A program made the position numbers and the translations under genes. Source: Ahrensia sp. (GTDB lineage: Bacteria; Pseudomonadota; Alphaproteobacteria; Rhizobiales; Rhizobiaceae). From it: a DNA stretch of 64,000 bases. Shown here one piece after another: positions 26,646-35,121 of the stretch (the first letter of the stretch is position 1; every line of letters starts with the position of its first letter). The stretch lies in NCBI GenBank assembly GCA_028817895.1, contig JAPPOQ010000043.1, positions 1 through 64,000 on the forward strand, read 5' to 3'. The notes beneath the pieces are model-generated. The model was given only the letters and a program-made list of their open reading frames with translations, was not told the origin of the DNA and did no database searches.

Positions 26646-27596
26646 ATGAAGAACGCGCTCGCCATTGAAGCCTTTCTGGAGATGATGAGTGTTGAGCGCG
26701 GCGCTGCGGCCAACACGCTGGCAGCCTATGAGCGCGATCTTGCTGCCTTCGACGCCTGGCACAATGCGCGATTGATGAGCGCCACCTGCGAAGATATTCG
26801 CAATTGGCTGGTTGTCATGAATGACGAAGGCATGAGCGCATCCTCGCAGGCCCGCAGACTGTCGACCCTGAGGCAGTTTTATCGTTTTGCCTATGGCGAG
26901 GGGCTGCGCGGCGATGACCCGACAGGTGCGGTGGACTCTCCACGACTCGGGCGGAGCCTGCCCAAAATCATGAGCGAAGGCGAAGTTGACCGTCTTCTCC
27001 AATGCGCTCAGGCGGAAGTCGAAACGGCGGATACGCTCGCCAGGAAAAGACGTGCATCGCGGCTGCTTGCGCTGCTGGAACTGCTTTATGCTTCGGGACT
27101 TCGCGTGTCGGAACTGGTTTCGCTGCCCATCTCCGCAACGAACACCGATCAACGTTTTATCTTGGTCAAGGGCAAGGGCGGCAAGGAACGGCTGGTTCCC
27201 ATGAGCAACAAGGCCCGGGAAGCGGTGTCTATCTTTGTTGCACTGCGCGAGAAGCGCAATGCGGGATCGCCGTGGCTGTTCCCGGCATCGAGTGCTTCCG
27301 GCCATATGACACGTCAGAACTTTGCGCGCGATCTGAAGGACCTTGCGGCGCGGGCCGGGCTTCAACCGTCGAAAGTGTCACCCCATGTGCTGCGGCACGC
27401 TTTCGCCAGCCATTTGTTGCAGAACGGTGCCGATTTGCGCGCTGTGCAGCAATTGCTTGGCCATGCCGACATTGCGACAACGCAAGTCTACACCCACGTG
27501 ATGGAGGAGCGGCTGCGCGCACTCGTGGAAACCGCGCACCCGTTGGCGGCGGCAGGCAAAAATCGCGGGTTCACACCGTCGGCATCATCTGGCTAA
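26646..27596 (+). CDS. xerD: Tyrosine recombinase XerD
   Basis: This is a 316-residue site-specific recombinase that, with XerC, resolves chromosome dimers at dif near the division septum. The SAM-like N-terminal domain spans residues 1-85. Catalytic residues are Arg153 (ASGLRVSEL), the Lys of [23 protein letters not shown] (His-x-x-Arg), the His of [11 protein letters not shown], and nucleophile Tyr282 in VYTHV. ATG 26646 was preferred to TTG 26637. The 3' end overlaps the convergent ymdB gene by 26 bases. Confidence 0.95.
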   Translation: MKNALAIEAFLEMMSVERGAAANTLAAYERDLAAFDAWHNARLMSATCEDIRNWLVVMNDEGMSASSQARRLSTLRQFYRFAYGEGLRGDDPTGAVDSPRLGRSLPKIMSEGEVDRLLQCAQAEVETADTLARKRRASRLLALLELLYASGLRVSELVSLPISATNTDQRFILVKGKGGKERLVPMSNKAREAVSIFVALREKRNAGSPWLFPASSASGHMTRQNFARDLKDLAARAGLQPSKVSPHVLRHAFASHLLQNGADLRAVQQLLGHADIATTQVYTHVMEERLRALVETAHPLAAAGKNRGFTPSASSG

Positions 27597-28389
27597 GGAT
27601 GCCGCCGAGGCGAAGCGGTTCGATTGCGGTTGCCAGACCCGTTGCGTCGTCAATCTCAGTCAACACGCCGCAAATGGTTGCTTCGCCGGTCGCGGGCTCC
27701 ATTCTGCCACGCGGCACCTTGGTCAAAAAGCGGTTCAGCGGCTCTTCTTTGTTCATGCCGAGCGAAGAATTGTAGTCGCCGCACATGCCAGCATCGGTGA
27801 TGTAGGCGGTCCCGCCCTCCAGAATGTGATGGTCGGCCGTTGGGATATGCGTGTGCGTGCCAACAACAAGACTGGCACGACCATCGACGAAGTGACCGAA
27901 ACACTGCGCTTCGCTCGTGGCCTCGGCGTGAAAGTCAATCACCACCGCATCCGCCGCCTCGCCTAAGGGTGCAGAACCCAGCACCTGTTCCGCCGCTGTG
28001 AAGGGGTCATCCAGTTCAGGATGCATGAAGACGCGCGCCATGATGTTGGCAACCAACACTCTGGCTCCGTTGGCTGCTTCAACCAGATTTGCGCCGTGGC
28101 CCGGTGTCCCGGACGGGAAGTTCACCGGACGCAGAAAGCGGTCCTCCTCGCCAGCCCAGCTTAGTGTTTCTTTCTGGTCGAAGGCATGGTTGCCACTGGT
28201 CACGATATCAGCACCGGCCTCGAAGGTCTCATGCAGGATCTTGCGTGTGATGCCGAAACCCGATGCGGCATTCTCGCCATTGACGATGGCGAGATCGGCC
28301 GCAAGCTCACGTTTCAGGCCGGGTAGGCGGTCGTAAACGGCGGTGCGGCCCGTGCGGCCCACCATGTCACCCAGAAACAGAATGCGCAT
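27571..28389 (-). CDS. YmdB-family metallophosphoesterase (TIGR00282)
   Basis: A 272-residue metal-dependent phosphoesterase. Metal ligands are in [35 protein letters not shown] and [11 protein letters not shown]. The Bacillus relative YmdB hydrolyses 2',3'-cyclic nucleotides and affects biofilm and RNA levels; the bacterial role elsewhere is unclear. Its start overlaps the end of the fau gene by 23 bases, so the two are translationally coupled. Such an arrangement is usual in rhizobia. Confidence 0.92.
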   Translation of the reverse strand: MRILFLGDMVGRTGRTAVYDRLPGLKRELAADLAIVNGENAASGFGITRKILHETFEAGADIVTSGNHAFDQKETLSWAGEEDRFLRPVNFPSGTPGHGANLVEAANGARVLVANIMARVFMHPELDDPFTAAEQVLGSAPLGEAADAVVIDFHAEATSEAQCFGHFVDGRASLVVGTHTHIPTADHHILEGGTAYITDAGMCGDYNSSLGMNKEEPLNRFLTKVPRGRMEPATGEATICGVLTEIDDATGLATAIEPLRLGGILSQMMPTV

Positions 28390-28978
28390 CCAGATAGGCC
28401 CGTTCAGTGATTATGCCGTGCAGATAGGCGTCGTGTTGTTCCATCGGCACAGCATCAACCTCCTGAACGCAAAAAGCCATGCCGAGCAGCGTGGGTTTGA
28501 TGCCCTTGGTCAACAAAGTCTCAACAGCACGGTCGTAATAGCCCGCCCCATACCCCATTCTTCCGCCGCGCCGGTCAAAAGCCGAAAGCGGCATAATCAG
28601 AACCTTTGGGTCAAGAATTCTGGCATCCGGTGGCGGTCCAACGGTTCCAAAACCCGTTTCAACCAGTGGAGCCGTGCGCAGCAGTTCGCGAAAGACGATC
28701 GTTGTCTTATCGATCACGACAGGTAGGCACAGTCTAGCACCAAGCTGCGCCAAACCCGCCAGAAGGGGCCGGGCGTCGATCTCGCTGCGGATCGGCAAAA
28801 AGCCTGAAACCACCGTATCGCCAACAAAAACTTCATCGCTGAAACAGGGGGCTGTCAGACCGTGATCCGCTGCATCCAGCGAAGCCTGGATGCGAAACTC
28901 TGCCGTCAAAGCGTCACGACGCGCAAGCACGGCCTTGCGCAGGTCAGACTTGGCTTGTTTCGTGGTATTATCAGACAT
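28367..28978 (-). CDS. fau: 5-formyltetrahydrofolate cyclo-ligase
   Basis: A 203-residue enzyme that converts 5-formyl-tetrahydrofolate to 5,10-methenyl-THF with ATP, returning a dead-end folate to one-carbon metabolism. The N-terminal KSDLRKAVLARRDAL and the substrate/ATP loop GGRMGYGAGYYDR are family signatures. It sits directly downstream of a probable 6S RNA gene and zapA on the same strand, the same order as in E. coli (zapA-ssrS-fau). It may be co-transcribed with the RNA. Confidence 0.94.
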   Translation of the reverse strand: MSDNTTKQAKSDLRKAVLARRDALTAEFRIQASLDAADHGLTAPCFSDEVFVGDTVVSGFLPIRSEIDARPLLAGLAQLGARLCLPVVIDKTTIVFRELLRTAPLVETGFGTVGPPPDARILDPKVLIMPLSAFDRRGGRMGYGAGYYDRAVETLLTKGIKPTLLGMAFCVQEVDAVPMEQHDAYLHGIITERAYLDAHSVSG

Positions 28979-29011
28979 GATTAGGAACGAGCCGCCGCAG
29001 CCGTCAGCGTT

Positions 29012-29183
29012 TTATCGATCCTGGAACCTACAGCGTAGGTGGGCGCCGTGTGCCCAAGCCCACGAGCGAGGACAGGGACAGCTCCCTTCAGAATCGGTAA
29101 GGCCCCGAGGATGATTGACCAACAAACCGGGCAGCCCGAACGCGGCCAAGATAGGACCGAAGTGCCCCAGGCGCCAGGGATAA
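29012..29183 (-). ncRNA. ssrS: Probable 6S RNA
   Basis: This lies between zapA and fau, the standard place for 6S RNA in proteobacteria. On the minus strand the ends can pair: TTTTATCCCTGG near 29185-29174 with CCAGGATCGATAAAA near 29024-29010, enclosing about 165 bases. The interior includes GGGCTTGGGCACACGGCGCC and the hairpin ACCTACGCTGTAGGT close to the 3' end. 6S RNA binds sigma-70 RNA polymerase as a promoter mimic. No covariance model was run; the exact ends are estimates. Confidence 0.65.
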
Positions 29184-29219
29184 AACTGTCCGAAAATCCG
29201 GCTTCGCAATCTGGACCGT

Positions 29220-29564
29220 TCAATTGCCGCCGCCAAGCTTGCCTGAAATCTTCTCGATTCGATCTGCCGTTTTGTTGAGCGCTTCGGCAATTTGTGCCTC
29301 ACGCGCGGCATTGGAGCCCATGCGCAAATCGGCCAGTTCTGACTCCAGGCCGCGCACCTTGTGCTGCAACTCAACCAGCTCATCCGTCACCATAACACCG
29401 GCCATAACGGTGAGACGCTGATCACCTATTTCGCCAAACGAGCCTTTGAGCGAATTGATGGTTTTGTCGAAGCGCTGCGCCAGGTCGAGCAAATGGGCCT
29501 CCTGCCCCTCGTCGCAGGCCATGCGATAGGTCTTTCCGTTGATCTGAACCGCAACCTGAGGCAT
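29220..29564 (-). CDS. zapA: Cell division protein ZapA
   Basis: A 114-residue protein that binds and bundles FtsZ filaments at midcell. The N-terminal domain begins VAVQINGKTYRMACDEGQEA and continues LAQRFDKTINSLKG, followed by a long coiled coil (about residues 60-108) as in other ZapA proteins. It is in the usual rhizobial order DUF4164-zapA-6S-fau on the minus strand, 82 bases after the DUF4164 stop. Confidence 0.9.
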   Translation of the reverse strand: MPQVAVQINGKTYRMACDEGQEAHLLDLAQRFDKTINSLKGSFGEIGDQRLTVMAGVMVTDELVELQHKVRGLESELADLRMGSNAAREAQIAEALNKTADRIEKISGKLGGGN

Positions 29565-29646
29565 CGCTTTCCTTCGCTATATGGTGGGCCTTCGCTGGAT
29601 GGTAGGGAAAGGTCAGGATGTCGCGGCTCTTGTTGCCAGAGCCATG

Positions 29647-29946
29647 TCACCCGGACTGCGAATCGTCATCCAGAACGTGTCGCACGGTTTCCATAACCCC
29701 TACAAGACGTTTTGAGACCTCGCTGTTCACCTCGGACAATCGATCGCTGCGAGCCTTCTGAGCATCCAACTCCCGGGCAAGGCGTGCGCGATCGGCGCTC
29801 ATGCGCTGCAATTCCTCACCCGGCTGCATGGGTTGCGGCTGGTTCTCGGCTGCCGCTTCCAGCCCATCCAACGCCTGGTTGATGCGCGCAATGGCGGAGG
29901 CGATAGGTGACTTGTAGCCAGAGCTTGATGACTTTTCTTCGGCCAC
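29647..29946 (-). CDS. DUF4164 coiled-coil protein
   Basis: A 99-residue, mostly helical protein with no signal or membrane segment. [15 protein letters not shown] and the repeated Leu/Ala-Arg-Glu heptads [20 protein letters not shown] point to a parallel coiled coil. The DUF4164 family is found next to zapA in many alphaproteobacteria. A role with ZapA in division is plausible from position only. Confidence 0.82.
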   Translation of the reverse strand: MAEEKSSSSGYKSPIASAIARINQALDGLEAAAENQPQPMQPGEELQRMSADRARLARELDAQKARSDRLSEVNSEVSKRLVGVMETVRHVLDDDSQSG

Positions 29947-30267
29947 GTTGCGTTGCTTCCAAGACTTTGTGACCAGCCCAAATCCGGTGAGGGCGGATCA
30001 GCAGATGACCCTTCCACTCATTCACCTAGCCGAATTCGTCAATCCCGCAAATGCGTTGTCCGCATTCTTTTGAGCGATTTGACAGCTTTGCACCGTCACA
30101 AAACAGGTGAATGGCAGGCGAAAGCACCATCACGAATTGTCGCAAGTGCTTTCCAGCCATTTGTGGCAATGCTATGGGACCGCTCCCATACAGTGTTTGC
30201 CTTGGCCTTTTCCGGGTGGTCCAAACACGCTGAACCCCCAAATAACTCGCTGAAATCGATAGCTTTC
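29947..30267. other. Non-coding region between DUF4164 and tkt
   Basis: About 320 bases between divergent genes. I see no convincing gene. It should hold both promoters. Two inverted repeats stand out: AATGCG/CGCATT at 30050-30066 and a perfect 7-bp repeat TATGGGA-CCGC-TCCCATA at 30173-30190, nearer tkt. No known regulator site was recognised. Confidence 0.6.
30173..30190 (+). promoter_or_regulatory. Inverted repeat upstream of tkt
   Basis: TATGGGA (30173-30179) and TCCCATA (30184-30190) are perfect reverse complements with a four-base spacer, 77 bases before the tkt start. This could be an operator or a hairpin in the tkt leader. No T tract follows, so it is not a terminator. The function is inferred. 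Confidence 0.4.
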
Positions 30268-32283
30268 ATGACCCAGATCGAAAAAACGAAACACATGGCA
30301 GATGCAATCCGTTTCCTTTCCGCCGATGCCGTGCAGAAGGCCAATTCCGGTCATCCAGGCCTTCCCATGGGTGCTGCGGACATTGCGACGGTGCTGTTCA
30401 CACAGTTCATGAAGTTTGATCCCAAATCGCCGGATTGGCCGGATCGCGACCGATTTGTGCTTTCCGCGGGTCACGGATCGATGCTGCTTTATTCCGCGCT
30501 CTATCTGCTCGGCTATGACGATATCACCATTGATGAGATCAAGAATTTTCGCCAGCTGGGCTCGCGTACAGCCGGCCATCCCGAATATGGGCATGCCGCC
30601 GGGATTGAGACCACAACCGGACCGCTTGGTCAGGGCATCGCCAATGCAGTGGGCATGGCAATGGCGGAAAAGAAGCTTGCGACGGAATTTGGCGGTGACC
30701 TGGTCGATCACTACACCTACTGTCTAGCGGGCGACGGTTGTCTCATGGAAGGGATCAGCCAGGAGGCAATCTCACTGGCGGGGCATTTGAAGCTCAATAA
30801 GCTCATTCTGTTCTGGGACGACAACAACGTCTCGATTGACGGGCCGATTTCGCTATCGGATTCGACAGATCAGATTGCGCGCTTTCAGGCCTGCCAATGG
30901 AACACGCTGTGCGTTGACGGGCACGACCACAATGCAATTACCGAAGCTATCAAAACTGCACAAGCGTCCGACAAACCCACCATGATTGCCTGCAAAACGA
31001 CGATTGGTTTCGGGGCGCCCACAAAAGCGGGCACGGCCAAGGCGCATGGTTCGCCGCTCGGGCCGGAAGAGATCGAAGGCGCCCGCGAGGCTTTGGGCTG
31101 GGAAGCGCAACCTTTCGCAGTGCCGGAAGGTGTTTTGGATGGCTGGCGGATTGCGGGCTTGCGCTCCGCTCAAAAGCACAAGGAATGGCAGCAACGCCTT
31201 GATGGAACTGACAGCGAGACCCGTGGCGAATTTGTTCGTCGGTTTGCCGGCGAACTGCCAAGCGGTTTTGATGCCGCCGTTGATGACTACAAGGAAAAAC
31301 TTGCCGAAGAACAGCCAAAGAAGGCCACGCGAAAGGCCTCGGAAGCCGCGCTTGAGGTCATCAATGCAGCGATTCCCGAAACGCTTGGCGGGTCGGCTGA
31401 CCTGACCGGCTCCAACAACACGCGCACGTCTGATATGAGCGCTGTGACGGGTGATGATTTCTCCGGCCGGTTCGTCCATTGGGGCATTCGCGAACACGGT
31501 ATGGCGGCGGCGGTGAACGGCATCGCACTGCATGGCGGTATCATCCCCTATTCTGGTGGGTTTTTGATCTTTTCCGACTATTGCCGCCCATCGATCCGCC
31601 TCGCCGCGTTGATGGGTATTCGTGTCATTCACGTGCTGACCCATGACTCCATCGGGCTTGGCGAGGACGGGCCGACCCATCAGCCAGTGGAGCATCTGGC
31701 CGCCTTGAGGGCGATTCCCAACCTCAATGTGTTTCGACCCGCAGACGTGACGGAAACGGTCGAATGTTGGCAGCTTGCCCTTCAGTCAACAAAAACTCCA
31801 AGCGCGCTGGCGCTCACACGGCAAGATCTGCCGTCGGTTCGCACGGAGTTTGAAAAGCGCAATCGCTGTGCGAAGGGGGCCTATGTGGTCGCTGATTGCG
31901 ACGACGAGGCCTCGATTTCGATATTTGCAAGCGGATCGGAGGTCGAAATCGCCCTTGAGGCGAAGCGTGAACTCGACGCCGCAGGACATGCCACCAGAGT
32001 GGTTTCGGTGCCCTGTTTTGAGCTTTTCGAGGCCCAGTCTGAAGAGTATCGAGAGGCGACGATTGGCGGTGCTCCGGTGAAGATCGGCGTGGAAGCTGCC
32101 GTTCGGCAGGGCTGGAACGCCTTCATTGGTCATGATGGGGCCTTTATCGGCATGGACGGGTTTGGTGCTTCCGGCCCGTACAAAGAGGTCTACGAGCATT
32201 TTGGGATTACAGCGCAGTCCGTTGTCGATGCCGCGCTGGCACGCCTTGAGGGAATGGACGTGCAGACCGAAGATCAGCAGTAA
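30268..32283 (+). CDS. tkt: Transketolase
   Basis: A 671-residue thiamine-diphosphate enzyme that moves two-carbon units between sugar phosphates in the pentose phosphate and Calvin-type pathways. N-terminal signatures [16 protein letters not shown] and [14 protein letters not shown], the ThDP motif ([14 protein letters not shown] ... DDNNVSIDG), and the pyrimidine domain with [13 protein letters not shown] and [18 protein letters not shown] are all present. ATG 30268 begins the family sequence; the frame stays open about 105 codons upstream without similarity. The gap/pgk genes often found next in rhizobia are absent; rpmE follows after 205 bases. Confidence 0.96.
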   Translation: MTQIEKTKHMADAIRFLSADAVQKANSGHPGLPMGAADIATVLFTQFMKFDPKSPDWPDRDRFVLSAGHGSMLLYSALYLLGYDDITIDEIKNFRQLGSRTAGHPEYGHAAGIETTTGPLGQGIANAVGMAMAEKKLATEFGGDLVDHYTYCLAGDGCLMEGISQEAISLAGHLKLNKLILFWDDNNVSIDGPISLSDSTDQIARFQACQWNTLCVDGHDHNAITEAIKTAQASDKPTMIACKTTIGFGAPTKAGTAKAHGSPLGPEEIEGAREALGWEAQPFAVPEGVLDGWRIAGLRSAQKHKEWQQRLDGTDSETRGEFVRRFAGELPSGFDAAVDDYKEKLAEEQPKKATRKASEAALEVINAAIPETLGGSADLTGSNNTRTSDMSAVTGDDFSGRFVHWGIREHGMAAAVNGIALHGGIIPYSGGFLIFSDYCRPSIRLAALMGIRVIHVLTHDSIGLGEDGPTHQPVEHLAALRAIPNLNVFRPADVTETVECWQLALQSTKTPSALALTRQDLPSVRTEFEKRNRCAKGAYVVADCDDEASISIFASGSEVEIALEAKRELDAAGHATRVVSVPCFELFEAQSEEYREATIGGAPVKIGVEAAVRQGWNAFIGHDGAFIGMDGFGASGPYKEVYEHFGITAQSVVDAALARLEGMDVQTEDQQ

Positions 32284-32488
32284 TGCGGCCACGCCTGGAG
32301 CGAATGGCATCACCGTCAGCTTCTTGTCTTGTTGGCTGCCTTGTTGTATGGGCCGCGCAGAATTTTCCTGGACGCGCAGGTTTTGTGATGCGGTACGAGC
32401 CGCAAAGCAGGTTTGCGTTGTCCCTCAACACCCAAGATGGGATGTCGCGCCGGACCGGCGGCATCTGACATGCCCGAGGATTTGAACG

Positions 32489-32710
32489 ATGAAAGCCGAT
32501 ATCCACCCAGACTATCACACCATCAAGGTCGTCATGACCGATGGTACCGAATATGAGACCCGCTCCACCTGGGGTTCGGAAGGCGACACTATGAATCTCG
32601 ATATCGATCCGACCTCCCATCCGGCCTGGACAGGCAGTGGCGGGCAGCTTCTGGCGCGAGACGGACGCGTGTCTAAGTTCAACAAGAAATTCGGTGGTTT
32701 GGGTATCTAA
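32489..32710 (+). CDS. rpmE: 50S ribosomal protein L31
   Basis: A 73-residue L31. It starts [20 protein letters not shown] and ends [15 protein letters not shown]. No cysteine occurs, so it is the zinc-independent (C-minus) form. Upstream between tkt and the ATG are two small inverted repeats (32401-32417 and 32441-32465) that might fold in the leader. A strong terminator follows at 32738. Confidence 0.95.
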   Translation: MKADIHPDYHTIKVVMTDGTEYETRSTWGSEGDTMNLDIDPTSHPAWTGSGGQLLARDGRVSKFNKKFGGLGI

Positions 32711-32737
32711 ACAAGACCCAACAGCAACGACTTTTCA

Positions 32738-32765
32738 AAGCCCGCGCAAGTCGCGGGCTTCTTTG
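32738..32765 (+). terminator. Rho-independent terminator after rpmE
   Basis: A 9-bp GC-rich stem AAGCCCGCG/CGCGGGCTT (32738-32746 and 32752-32760) with a five-base loop is followed by a T-rich end (CTTTGT). It lies 28 bases after the rpmE stop. Because it also has A residues on the left, it could act in both directions, against the convergent ABC operon. Confidence 0.85.
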
Positions 32766-32794
32766 TGCCCGGGGCCGATGAGGCAGTTGTGGCG

Positions 32795-34093
32795 CTATTT
32801 GTACGGGTCGGCAGCGTCGCGCAGTCCATCGCCCAGAAAGTTGAAGGCGATGATGACGAAGATCACCGGCACCACCGGGAGCATCAGCCAGGGAAAGACC
32901 GCAACAACATTGATGGATTGCGCTTCATTCAACAGCACGCCCCAAGACGTGATCGGTTCGCGAAGGCCAAGGCCAAGGAACGACAGTGCCGTCTCACCCA
33001 GGATCATGGTGGGGATGGTAATCGTGGCGGAGGCGATCAGATGGCTCATGAAACCGGGAATGAGATGTCGGCCAATGATGCGGGCCGGGTTGGCGCCGAT
33101 CAGTTGCGCGGCGAGGACATAGTCTTCCTCGCGCAGAGACAAAAGCTTGGAGCGCACGGCTCGCGCAAGGCCGGTCCAGTCGAGCAAACCCAGAATGATG
33201 GTGATCCCGAAATAGATCAGAATCGGTGACCAGCTTGCGGGCATGATTGCTGACAGGGTGAGCCACAGCGGAATGGTTGGGATCGACTGAAGCACTTCGA
33301 TCACCCGCTGTACGACCATATCCACCCAACCACCGTAATAGCCTGCGGCCCCGCCGATCACGATGCCCAGCAGGAAGGATACGCTGATGCCGATCAGCCC
33401 GATGGTCAGCGATATACGTGCGCCCTGTAGAATGCGGCTTAGAAGGTCCCGCCCGAGCCGGTCCGTGCCGAGCAGGTAGAAGGGAGCGCCCTTGGGGGCG
33501 CAGACCAGATGGTTGTTCGCCGGGATCAGCCCAAACCAGTTGTAGGGGTCCCCGGAACAGAAGAATGACAGTTTCAGAGGCTTTGTTTCATCGACCGTAT
33601 ATTCGCGCTGCATCGTCTCCAGATTGAGCTTGCGCTTCACGTCATAGACAAAGGGGCCGATGAACTCGCCTTCGTGAAAGAGATGCACACCCTGCGGCGG
33701 CATATAGATGTGTTGCGAATGGCGTGTCTGATAGTTCCACGGTGACAGAAACTCGCTGATGAAAATCGATCCATAAAGGATCAAAAGAAAGACGCCTGAC
33801 CAGACGGCCACCTTGTGCTGACGAAATTTCCACCACATCAGGGTGAGTTGCGAGGCGAAATAGATCTTCTCTTGCTCCGGCGTCAGCTTTTCAACCGAGC
33901 GCAAATCAAACGGGGCTTCGGACACGAAATGGGGCAGTGTTTCAGTATCGGGCGGCGGCAGCGATGACTCGCCCTGAATGCTGCCATCGGCATAGGCGGC
34001 CTTCATGCGCTCCAGAGCGACCTGCTCTTCCGCCGTAATGGTTTCAGCCATGGCGAGTGGCGCATCCGCACTGGTTTTGTCGCTGGCCGTCAC
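32795..34093 (-). CDS. Oligopeptide-type ABC transporter permease (DppC/YejE-like)
   Basis: A 432-residue inner-membrane protein, last gene of a four-gene operon. After an acidic cytoplasmic N-terminus of about 75 residues it has a first helix (VAVWSGVFLLILYGSIFI), a periplasmic insert of about 110 residues, and then the transport domain with GTDRLGRDLLSRILQGARISL and a C-terminal EAA-type loop (AAQLIGANPARIIGRHLIP). The periplasmic insert is longer than in DppC and resembles the microcin-C-type YejE group. The start codon overlaps the preceding permease stop by four bases (ATGA). Confidence 0.9.
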   Translation of the reverse strand: MTASDKTSADAPLAMAETITAEEQVALERMKAAYADGSIQGESSLPPPDTETLPHFVSEAPFDLRSVEKLTPEQEKIYFASQLTLMWWKFRQHKVAVWSGVFLLILYGSIFISEFLSPWNYQTRHSQHIYMPPQGVHLFHEGEFIGPFVYDVKRKLNLETMQREYTVDETKPLKLSFFCSGDPYNWFGLIPANNHLVCAPKGAPFYLLGTDRLGRDLLSRILQGARISLTIGLIGISVSFLLGIVIGGAAGYYGGWVDMVVQRVIEVLQSIPTIPLWLTLSAIMPASWSPILIYFGITIILGLLDWTGLARAVRSKLLSLREEDYVLAAQLIGANPARIIGRHLIPGFMSHLIASATITIPTMILGETALSFLGLGLREPITSWGVLLNEAQSINVVAVFPWLMLPVVPVIFVIIAFNFLGDGLRDAADPYK

Positions 34094-35088
34094 TTCTCCG
34101 CACCCCCTTGCAGGCGGATGCGCGGATCAAGGAAGCCAAGCGCGATGTCTGACAGCAGAACGCCGATCACGGTGAGTGTGGCCAGGAACATCAGAAACGA
34201 CCCGGCCAGATACATATCCTGACTTTGCAGGGCAGCAATCAGAAGCGGTCCCGTGGTTTGCAAGGACAGAACGATGGCCACAATTTCAGCGCCAGAGATG
34301 ATGTTGGGCAACAGCGAGCCGATATCGGCAACGAAGAAATTGAGCGACATCCGCAAGGGATATTTCACCAGCCGCTTGAATGGCGGAACGCCCTTGGCCT
34401 TAGCGGTGACGACATATTGCTTTTGCAATTCATCGAGCAGATTGGCGCGGATACGACGGATCATCGCTGCCGTTCCGGCTGTACCGATGACGATGGTTGG
34501 CACGATGAGATGCTCAAGAATGGACATAAACTTGTCCCAACTCATCGGCTGATCAATGAAGCGCGCCTCCATCAATCCACCGATGGACACGCCAAACAGG
34601 GTCTGCGCGAAATACATCATCACCAGCGCCAGCAGAAAGTTTGGTGTGGCAAGGCCGAGCAGCCCGACAAAGGTGAGCCCGTAGTCGCCCCAGCTATACT
34701 GATGGGTGGCCGAATAAATGCCGATCGGAAATGCGATCACCCAGGTGAGCACGATCGTTGCGAAGGAGACCAGAATGGTCAACCACAGGCGATTGCCAAC
34801 GACTTCTGATACCGGGCGCTCATACTCAAAGGAATAACCGAAATCGCCTGTGACGAAATTGCCGATCCAGAGCAGATAGCGCTTCCACATCGGCTCGTTG
34901 AGCCCGTACTCCTCGCGCAGATACTCCACCCGCGCCATGTCGACAGATTCGCCGGACGCCAGCAACTCACCGATATAGGTCTCGACATAGTCTCCGGGCG
35001 GCAGCTGGATGATCGTGAAAATCACGATCGACGCCAGCACCAGCGTCGGGATCATCACCACACAGCGATAGAGTATATAGCGAAGCAT
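34090..35088 (-). CDS. Oligopeptide-type ABC transporter permease (DppB-like)
   Basis: A 332-residue six-helix permease. It begins MLRYILYRCVVMIPTLVLAS and contains the DppB-type landmarks QLPPGDYV near residue 30, FVTGDFGYSFEYERPV, and the EAA-like cytoplasmic loop with AKAKGVPPFKRLVKYPLR. It pairs with the DppC-like permease to form the membrane channel. The gene is 33 bases after the binding-protein gene and its end overlaps the next start. Confidence 0.92.
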   Translation of the reverse strand: MLRYILYRCVVMIPTLVLASIVIFTIIQLPPGDYVETYIGELLASGESVDMARVEYLREEYGLNEPMWKRYLLWIGNFVTGDFGYSFEYERPVSEVVGNRLWLTILVSFATIVLTWVIAFPIGIYSATHQYSWGDYGLTFVGLLGLATPNFLLALVMMYFAQTLFGVSIGGLMEARFIDQPMSWDKFMSILEHLIVPTIVIGTAGTAAMIRRIRANLLDELQKQYVVTAKAKGVPPFKRLVKYPLRMSLNFFVADIGSLLPNIISGAEIVAIVLSLQTTGPLLIAALQSQDMYLAGSFLMFLATLTVIGVLLSDIALGFLDPRIRLQGGAEK

Positions 35089-35121
35089 GGGCGATCGCCG
35101 GGAGCGCGAAAAGCGGCCCGA

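Noticed and set aside
29953-30267. In-frame N-terminal extension of tkt by about 105 codons
   Set aside because: The extra residues do not resemble transketolase, and ATG 30268 starts the conserved sequence.
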